From Rhipidocladum racemiflorum (taxonomy: Eukaryota > Streptophyta > Magnoliopsida > Poales > Poaceae), in NCBI GenBank assembly GCA_036346355.1, contig CM070578.1:12724501-12788500 (forward strand): DNA of 64,000 nucleotides, given 5' to 3'. A program made the translations under genes and the position numbers. The notes beneath the pieces were generated by a model. The model worked only from the letters and a program-made list of their open reading frames with translations, did no database searches and was not told the origin of the DNA. This document shows, one piece after another, positions 57,061 to 64,000 of this stretch. Within the stretch, counting starts at the first letter, position 1; every line of letters begins with the position of its first letter.

Positions 57061-57436
57061 CGGTATGGCGGTGGGTGGTGATGGTGGGCGGCACGCGATG
57101 GGTGAGACGAGTTAGGGTGCACGGGGTGGGGTGGCATGGGCGAGGAAGATGGTGGTCCGGTGAGGTAGTGAGGGTGCTGCTGTTTGCGGGTAGTGGAGAC
57201 AGGGTGGTGCTGGAGGCGTGTGTAGCTCACCAGAGAAGAGTAAGAGGGGTGAATACGAAGGAGGAGCACACTGAAATTGAAAGTGCGGAGGGAGGAATGA
57301 GGTGGGTGGTGGGTCCTGGTGGGCTTTGTGGAGTTAGGGTGACGGTGGCACCAGAGCATTGGGACAGTGGTTGCAGGTGGGGAGTAGCATGATGGTAGCG
57401 ATGACCATGCAGTCCTTCGCGAGGGAGGAGGCGGCG

Positions 57437-57684
57437 TGTAACACCCTGGCCCACATTTTGCTAATATCTTAGCCCACCATGGGGCATGCCCACTTATGCA
57501 TAGCACCCTGCCTACACTTTTGTCCTTACTTCGTGTAAAAGGGTTAATCCGGAGGTGCTATATTTGGATCCAACAGATATTATATACTACTACAACTTAC
57601 TTTAGACAACTAATATAGGACTAATTCCACAACTTGTCCACATGGGCTACATAGGTTTTCACATTAACTAGCCAGGGTATTACA
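57437..57684. mobile_element. Possible solo LTR
   Basis: 248 bp beginning TGTAACACCCTGGC and ending GCCAGGGTATTACA, an inverted pair with TG...CA ends. The flanks are CGGCG and CGGTG (4 of 5 match). TGTAACACCC starts are common in plant gypsy LTRs. Short for an LTR, so the call is moderate. Confidence 0.5.
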
Positions 57685-57842
57685 CGGTGTACGCAAGGAA
57701 GGAGTCGAGGAGAGGAGATAGCAAGTAGGGGGTGTGCTTGAGTTGAACCTTGGGCCAGAACCAAATGCCTTTTTTTTATGTTCGATGGACAGTCGTGTCT
57801 AAAAAAATGTAACTAGAAGAATATATCTAATATGATTGGTAG

Positions 57843-59060
57843 TCTTTACTACTTTAAAAGAAGCTAGTAGTGGTTTGTCAGTCTTCCTCCCATCCCTTCT
57901 TCTCGTCCTTACCCTCACGTGAAAAAAAATTTCGCCCCCTTCCTTCTTTTGTGCGTCGATAGAAGAGTCACAAGTCGATTTGCTCTCAACAAACTCACCT
58001 TATCTTATCTTGAAAAATTGCGGGCATCTTCTTCTCGGAGGATGCCATCACCTACGTCCATGTGGCCGCGTAAAGGCTACCGCCTAAGCCTCCCGATGCT
58101 TGGTGCATGCCGACCTTCTTGTCCTTTAGTCACTTGGCGCCCACATCTAGCACGTTGTCTCTTGTGTGCACGGGCTTGGCCCCTCTGACATCATTGTCGC
58201 TTACTTTGGATCGGCATGGGACGGGTGTACGATACCTCACTTTCACCAAAACTCGCTGCCACCACCACGATGTCATCATGATAGGAGGAGTGTGTGCCAT
58301 CGCTAGGCCTCCCTGCCGTTGTCATTGGGGACGATGGGACGGGAGGGCTGCTGGCCTTGCTAAGGAGGTCGATAGATCAAGGAGGGCCATGCTACACTCG
58401 AGCTTGCCCTTGAGCTCACTATCGTTGTCCCTGACATCGTTCACGTTCGGATAGGGTCGGGATGGAAAGTCGACGTATTAACACCGCAACTCATTGTTGT
58501 CATCGTGCTCGCCTTCGCTGGTGTCGCTGGAACAGGAGGGCGCCACTACATTGTTGCCACCATTGCCATGTTGTCGTGATAGGAGGAGATTTGTGCCCTT
58601 GCTAGGCCTCGTTGTCGCTGTCATTGGCGATGACGGGACGGGAGGGCCATTGGCCTCTTCATCGCCACCATCTTCGTGGAGGACAATGGAATGGGGAGGT
58701 CCACACACACACTAGAGCTCGCCTTTGAGCTCACCGTCACCACCATTGATGTTGTAATCGTTTGGATCTGGGCGGGGCGGAAAGGCGTTGTACTGATCCC
58801 ACTACTCGTCACTATCATCGCGCTTGCCTTCACAGGTGTTGCTGGGATGAGAAGGCACAGCTACGCCATCACACCACCTCACTGTCGCCACCGCGTCTTC
58901 ATCTCTAGGAGAGAGGGAATGCCGAGTTGGGAGGATGTAGCCGCCACCTTGCGCCTACGCGCTTGTGGCTCCTGGCCGCCGATATGGGTTGAGGCTACCA
59001 CCGGATAGACAGGGCGTGTAGGCCTAGCTCTCCGCACGAACAAATAGTTCAAAGTTCTAA
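57843..59060. other. Repeat head followed by a GC-rich block without a clear gene
   Basis: 57,845-58,015 is the relative of 2,205-2,440. 58,030-59,010 is GC-rich with repeated short words such as ATCGTTGTC, TCATCATGATAGGAGGAG, TCGCCACCA and TGACGGGACGGGAGGGC. The pieces at about 58,270-58,360 and 58,560-58,650 look like two diverged copies of one segment. Frames are open by composition; no protein family is recognised. Confidence 0.4.
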
Positions 59061-59560
59061 TGGGCCAAGTGGCCCATTAATGACACAATCAGATCGGAAT
59101 CAGGCTGCATGCAATTTTGTAGCTAAACCCTTGGATTTTTTAGAAATTACTAAGAGGTCTTTATTCTATATAATTTGGCCCTTTCAGCGAAAAAATTGCA
59201 AATTAGATCATATAACTTATATTTTCAAGTATGAGGGCTTATGCAATACAAAAATTTGCAAATTGAACCTTAAAACTTTTTTGATTATTATGGTTTAGTC
59301 TTTCATAATTTATGTAATTATCATAAATTTTTCTACAGCTTTAATTCATAGAAATCATATCTATACTTAGAAAATTAGCAAAAAAATTGAAAATTTCCTG
59401 GAAATCAATAGTCTAATATTTACCATTCAAGTAGTTTATTCTATTGCTATAACACATGTTTTGACTCACATGCCTTATGATAAGACTATGGGTTACGTTT
59501 AGTAACTAACTAAGCGTTGCTTTACAAAAGTGTAGGCAATGATGGATGGGATGGGTGTCA

Positions 59561-59975
59561 CAGGGTTCACAAAATCGATGAAAATAGCGGTTTTCGACCG
59601 TATCGAGTCGATTCGAAATCCTAAACCAGTTGGTAAACAGGTTTAATTTAAAAAATTCAAAAAATTTAAAAAAATTTATACGATGAAAACCGACGAAAAC
59701 CGAGCGATTTTTTGAGAAACCCGATGAAACCGCTCAAAAAACCGACCGCCCAAAAAGGTCCAAATCGCTGATTGATTTTTCGAGGAAACCGACCAGTTTT
59801 TCGAGAAAACCGACCGATTTTCTTTTTTTTTTAAAAAAAAACTTGTGTTGAATTTTTTGTTCAAACGCTCGGTTTCGAAACTCTTCGGTTTTTGATTATT
59901 TTCACTCGATTTTTGCGGTAAACCGTTACCGCCGGGATCTCGATTTTTAGTTCAAAAATGGTTTGGTGAACCCTG
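59561..59975. mobile_element. hAT-type MITE, diverged relative
   Basis: 415 bp with ends CAGGGTTCACAAAATCG and GGTTTGGTGAACCCTG. The interior repeats CCGACCGATTTTT and GAAAACCGA words. Flanks GGGTGTCA and GGGAGTTG match at 5 of 8, so the duplication has decayed or the ends are slightly off. Confidence 0.65.
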
Positions 59976-60048
59976 GGGAGTTGTACCAAGAGGGAAATTT
60001 CTAGAATTGAGTGTGATTGCTGCAATTATCTTTATTCGCTTTATTCAG

Positions 60049-60214
60049 TAATAGAAGCAAGGATGCATCTCACTGCATGCTCAAAATCTTCAGCATTGAT
60101 GAGAGAACCGATGGACTCATGCCAAGTGCCGCTGAGCTTCTTTTGAAAGAAAATAAATACATTCTCAAGCAGAAAAAGGAGTTAATTAAGAGGTTACTCC
60201 CGCCATTCCATTAG
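60049..60214 (+). CDS. Orphan terminal coding exon, family not recognised
   Basis: After a strong pyrimidine-rich acceptor (TTTATTCGCTTTATTCAG) one frame runs 54 codons to TAG (60212-60214). It begins NRSKDASHCMLKIFSIDERT and contains MPSAAELLLKENKYILKQKK, then ELIKRLLPPFH. The Lys/Leu/Glu-rich end looks like a helix of a real protein rather than chance. No matching upstream exon was found in the preceding 4.5 kb, which holds transposons. It may be the tail of a gene with distant exons, or a broken or captured copy. Confidence 0.5.
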
Positions 60215-60511
60215 TAATCACACATGAATTTCGATTCATGCCTTTTCTCTTAAATAATTATACATAGAAGCAGCAGTCTTGCATTCTCATTTGGTGGCTG
60301 AATTGCCTAATACTGCTCTATGCCATGACCTTACATTTATTTTTTGGTTTGACTGATGATGTTTCATAGGATGTATAATTATTTTTTTCATAGCATTTTT
60401 CATGCTGCCTTCGTGAAAAGGAGATGGAAAGAAGCCAATGCTCAGTTTCCGCGCAAGCAGTCATGGATCAACAACCTTTGATACTTCTTTCACCTCCAAG
60501 CTTGTTCTGTG

Positions 60512-60968
60512 CAAGGTTTCAAATTTCGGTTTCGGATCGTATCTCAGAGGTGACCGAAATTCGAAATCCCGGCGAGATCTCGGAATTTTGGACCAAATCA
60601 GGACAAAATCTAAAAAGCAAATTTAAAATCCGGTTTTTTTGGACCGGGATTCCCAAGATCTCGGTACAAATTACCAAGATCTCGATGAGAAACACCGAAA
60701 AATCTCAGCCCAAAAAATTTAAAATCTAGTCAAAATGCCTCTGTTCATATTACAGATAGTTTTACCGTTTAAAACCGTCTGTGATAAGGCTAAAACCGTC
60801 TATGATGACTCATGACATACGGGTTTTGTTTAAACCATATGTGATATGTATTTTTGAAAATTTTCAAAAAAAAAAAAATTCATTTCGCCAGATTTGAAAT
60901 CTCGTCTCCAACTGACATCCGAAATCTCGGTTGAGATTTCTGAAATTTGATTGGGATTTTGAACCTTG
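60512..60968. mobile_element. hAT-type MITE, GAGATTTCGG family
   Basis: 457 bp with ends CAAGGTTTCAAATTTCGG and TTTTGAACCTTG, flanked by GTTCTGTG (60504-60511) and GTTCTATG (60969-60976), a 7-of-8 match. The interior is made of GAAATC / GATTTCGG words as in 15,299-15,787. Confidence 0.8.
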
Positions 60969-60976
60969 GTTCTATG

Positions 60977-61709
60977 ACATTGTGACCACCTTCTCTTGAA
61001 GCAGCTACTCTATTTCCATGAGGTATGTCTACATGTATCATTGTAGGACTTCAATTTTCATATTCAAATCCATGCAAATAAGAGAGGTAGTCATCTTAGA
61101 ATCAGACACTTTCTTTAGGTAGTCGAGCACAACCCAACCAGAAAATTGAGAAGCAAAAACATGCACTGGTTGCATTGCATATAAGTTCTGTCTTGGCCCT
61201 CGAATTCTTTGATATTTTTATATATGCATTGATAGCTTTGCCTTTGTATGTTCCGCCCCTTGGAAAGTATGATGTCTTAGTTGATCCTAAGTGTCGACAC
61301 GGATGCGTAGTTTTATATGAAGCTATATTGCAACTCCGGATTTTTATTTATGTGCTTCGATCACATCTGCCTATAGAAAAACTATGAAAACTATGAAATG
61401 ATCATTTTCAAGCAATTACCAATATAAATATGTGCAAATTACCAAACTTACGCCATGTTTATTTGAAATCTGTTGTAACGCACTCGGCTAGCATCAACAA
61501 ATATAGTTTTGGAGTTGGAGCAACAAATCCTGTGCACGATCGCACATATTCCCTATATTACATCCTATAGGTTTTCAGCTTCCTTGTGCATCCACGTCAC
61601 CCCGCGCCTCTCCTCGAGCGACACCTGATGCGGGTTGCGCATACGGCCTACTCGCCTGTTCCCGAATGATAGCCTTATCAAATTGTTACATGTCATATAA
61701 GAAACAACT
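60977..61709. other. Spacer without a recognised gene
   Basis: May include the 3' flank of the exon at 60,049. No open gene or transposon termini are evident. Confidence 0.5.
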
Positions 61710-61780
61710 GCATATAGCTCAGATGGTAAAGCACTTGTGTTGCATGTGTGAGGGTCTTCTTTCGACTCCCGGCAAAAGCA
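61710..61780 (+). pseudogene. Decayed tRNA-Ala(UGC)-like sequence
   Basis: 71 bp with a perfect A box (TAGCTCAGATGG, 61715-61726), an anticodon arm reading CTTGTGTTGCATGTGTG with TGC in the loop, a B-box-like CTTTCGACTCC and a T-run (61781-61786) that could stop Pol III. The acceptor and T stems no longer pair well, so it is a tRNA pseudogene or the head of a tRNA-derived SINE rather than a working tRNA. Confidence 0.5.
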
Positions 61781-61809
61781 TTTTTTCTCTAATTTTTTGT
61801 AGCAAATTC

Positions 61810-62450
61810 ACTGATTTAATTGAGCACTAAATCATGTTAAAAAATTTTGAAACTTTTTTGGAAAGTTCATGCCTAAGCTAACATAAAAATTTCAAATCAT
61901 GATAAAATATGTGTAATTTTTAAAAATTATGACAATGCTATTAATGCATTTAAAACAACTTAGCTGATTTAATTGAGCTAATAAATCATGTTGTAAATTT
62001 TTTAAACTTTTTGAGAAGAGTACTGAGAGAATTCCTAAGCTACCATAAAATTTTAAATCATGATAAAACTTGTGCAATTTATAAATATTTTGACAATACT
62101 ACTAATGCATTTAAATTTCACTATTTTTGGTGTTTCAGAGGCATCAAAGGTATTTGTTTTTTAAAACTTTTTGAGAAAAGTCCTGAGAGCATACCTAAGC
62201 TACCATGAAAATTTTATTAAAAATTCTGACAATGCTACTAATGCATTTAAAGTAATTTCACTTATTTAATTGAGATATTAAATCATATTATAATTTTTTG
62301 ATACCTTTCTAGAAGTGTACTGAGAGTATGACTAAGCTACCATAAAAGTTTCAGATCATGATCAAACTTCTGTGATTCTTAAAATTTCTGGCAATACCAC
62401 TAATGTATTTAAATTTCACTATTTTTTGTTTTTAGAGGCATCAAATTATT
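61810..62450. repeat. AT-rich degenerate tandem array, about four units
   Basis: Units of roughly 150 bp repeat the phrases GATTTAATTGAG, TAAATCAT(G/A)TT, CCTAAGCTACCATAAAA, AATCATGATAAAA, GACAATGCTA and TAATGCATTTAAA in the same order. The third unit is partial. Confidence 0.75.
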
Positions 62451-63966
62451 TCAAATTTCCCTAAAATTTTTTGGATATGGTCTGAGGGTTATTTAAGATT
62501 TAATTAAATTTTCTCTAGATTGTATATTTATTTGATTTTAAAATTTAAATTTGAGATACCTCATTCGATCAATACAAAACTTTTCTTTAAATAGCAAAAA
62601 TCCTGAGAAATCCGTAAAATCACCCTCACGTGGCGTGGCGCCGCTATGTATCTAGTGAACAAACAGACAATTTTCAAAGTAAAATTATGCATATCGTTTC
62701 AACAGACAAACTAGGAGTGACCGTAAGTCGATGGGCCTAGCCTGCGCAATAGTCGCGCACACCTCTTCCAGGCGGCACAGCCGACGAACAACGCAACATA
62801 GATGCGGCCCAAGAGGGAGAGGGACACGTGGCCGTGCTAGTGATCTACCAGGGTCCAGTCGACGGTCTGCAGACTCGGGGCATGATCACAGGTAGGGTTG
62901 AAAACGGAACAGAAAGTTTCCAACTGTTCCAGAGAAAAACGGAAACAGAAGCTCTTTTTAGGAAACAAAAATGAAAAATACCGGTACGGAAACGGAAACA
63001 GAATTTTTTTGTCGAAAACAAAAACGAAAACGGGAGAGCCAATTCCGACGAAAACAGAAACGGAAATTCCGTATAAGTGAAACCGAAAACTAAAAATGGA
63101 AATGGGCCAGAAAGGGAAATGGGCTTATCCCAAAAAGGAGAAGGGGGAGTTTACATTTATTTTTCTAAGATTTATATAAAATATCAAGTAGAGTTCAAAA
63201 ATTCCGAAAAAATTCTCAAAAATATTTTGGAACATTTTTAACCTAGAAAAATTATATTTAGCATAATTTGGTTTTTATTTTTATTAATAAATTAATTTTA
63301 TAAATCTAAAAATAGCAAAATGGTATTTATAAACTCTAGAAAATCCAGGATAAATCTTAGAAAATCATAAATGAATATCGAACAATAATATACAAATTTT
63401 AGGGCATTACACCTTTATTATTAGTGGAGCAAGCGGATGTCAATGATAATGAGATAAAAGAGGACATGATGGTCCGATATGGGTGATAAATAACAAGCCT
63501 TCGGCTAACAAACTCGAGAAATTTTTTTCCAAATGATACCAATGAACTTAATACTACTCTTGTGTCCACCTTGGAGGTGGAATGAGTTACATTATTTTTA
63601 TAGTTATGTATATTATGATTTTTTACTATGTTCTTGTGAAATTTTCCACTTTCGTTTCCGTATCTACTTCGTTTCGTTCCGCATTCATTTCCATCATTAT
63701 CCATTTCCGTATCCATGTAACGGACCGCTTTTTTAGGTGATTCATTTAAATACCTCGACAGCTATCCAGGAAGATTAGCTGTCGGGAACCAAGCATACCT
63801 TGCCAGCCAATGGACGAATTCAACTGTTTTTATAGAATATAAGGCATAACGGCCAAGTTTCTCACGAAAGGAGGCGCAGCTGAGCCCCAAATAGATTACA
63901 TCCAAAACACCGCACAGGTAGGGCTGAGCAAAATACTAAGACCTCAAAACCAAACCAATTCGCCAT
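62451..63966. other. Spacer with GGAAACGGAA-type repeat ends
   Basis: 62,893-63,080 starts AGGGTTGAAAACGGAACAG and is full of AAACGGAAAC words. 63,650-63,725 carries the opposite TTTCCGTATC and TTTCGTTCCG words, so a DNA transposon of about 0.8 kb with decayed ends is likely. No gene was found between. Confidence 0.5.
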
Positions 63967-64000
63967 CTACGATTTCTTGATAATCTCCAGCTTCTTGAAA
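63967..64000 (-). CDS. Possible last codons of a minus-strand gene running out of the window
   Basis: The minus strand from 64,000 reads FKKLEIIKKS then TAG (63967-63969). Ten codons are too few to be sure; the Lys-rich end with grass-like AAG and CTG codons is suggestive only. Confidence 0.25.
   Translation of the reverse strand, partial: FKKLEIIKKS

Noticed and set aside
58030..59010. GC-rich open frames that might be a gene
   Set aside because: Repeated short words and lack of any domain point to low-complexity or decayed repeat DNA.
61710..61780. Functional tRNA-Ala gene
   Set aside because: The A box and anticodon loop fit, but the acceptor and T stems do not pair, so only a pseudogene or SINE head is supported.

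Overview
The window is nuclear DNA from a flowering plant, most likely a grass (Poaceae). The reasons are GC-rich gene starts that give way to AT-rich introns and 3' parts, large spliced genes, plant-only protein families, and dense nested transposons of types common in grass genomes. There is no bacterial-style operon, CRISPR array or rRNA. I find four supported host genes, two or three gene fragments and about twenty mobile elements or repeats. I do not see a clearly new biological system; the oddities are in transposon structure, nesting and decay.

Region 1 (1-17,886): the 3' part of a plus-strand gene for a SecY-type plastid translocase subunit (SCY2). Seven exons are visible, and its introns are full of insertions. 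The 4.4-kb intron holds a Tourist-like MITE and a 380-bp near-perfect foldback. The 2.8-kb intron holds a complete 1.6-kb short LTR element. The 8.3-kb last intron holds a Ty3/gypsy element of 5.9 kb, itself broken by a hAT-type MITE, plus another TIR element.

Region 2 (17,887-30,558): a spacer with a Tourist-like MITE, then a three-exon RING E3 ligase gene of the LOG2/LUL family (20,785-22,683) with a striking Pro/His-rich N-terminus. About 8 kb of spacer follows, with a 260-bp tandem duplication and a degenerate AT-rich tandem array.

Region 3 (30,559-44,177): a two-exon gene for a small basic plant protein with a GTGVFIPR motif, then a long repeat-rich spacer. The spacer contains a DUF3511-like gene fragment with a stop, a textbook foldback hAT MITE, AT microsatellites and an AT-rich tandem array.

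Region 4 (44,178-53,400): a 6.4-kb Ty1/copia element on the minus strand with about 1% LTR divergence but a badly broken pol, then an old plus-strand copia remnant that runs almost up to the next gene.

Region 5 (53,673-64,000): a single-exon gene for a 585-residue type II membrane protein with SGNH/NXPE-like esterase motifs. It is followed by a spacer with a palindromic MITE, a possible solo LTR, two hAT-type MITEs, an orphan terminal exon, a decayed tRNA-Ala-like sequence beside an AT-rich tandem array, and possibly the last codons of a minus-strand gene at the window edge.

The host genes are unrelated housekeeping or regulatory loci (plastid protein insertion, ubiquitination, probable Golgi polysaccharide modification) and show no sign of working as a cluster. 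Exon borders come from reading frames and GT-AG sites by eye, with no transcript evidence.
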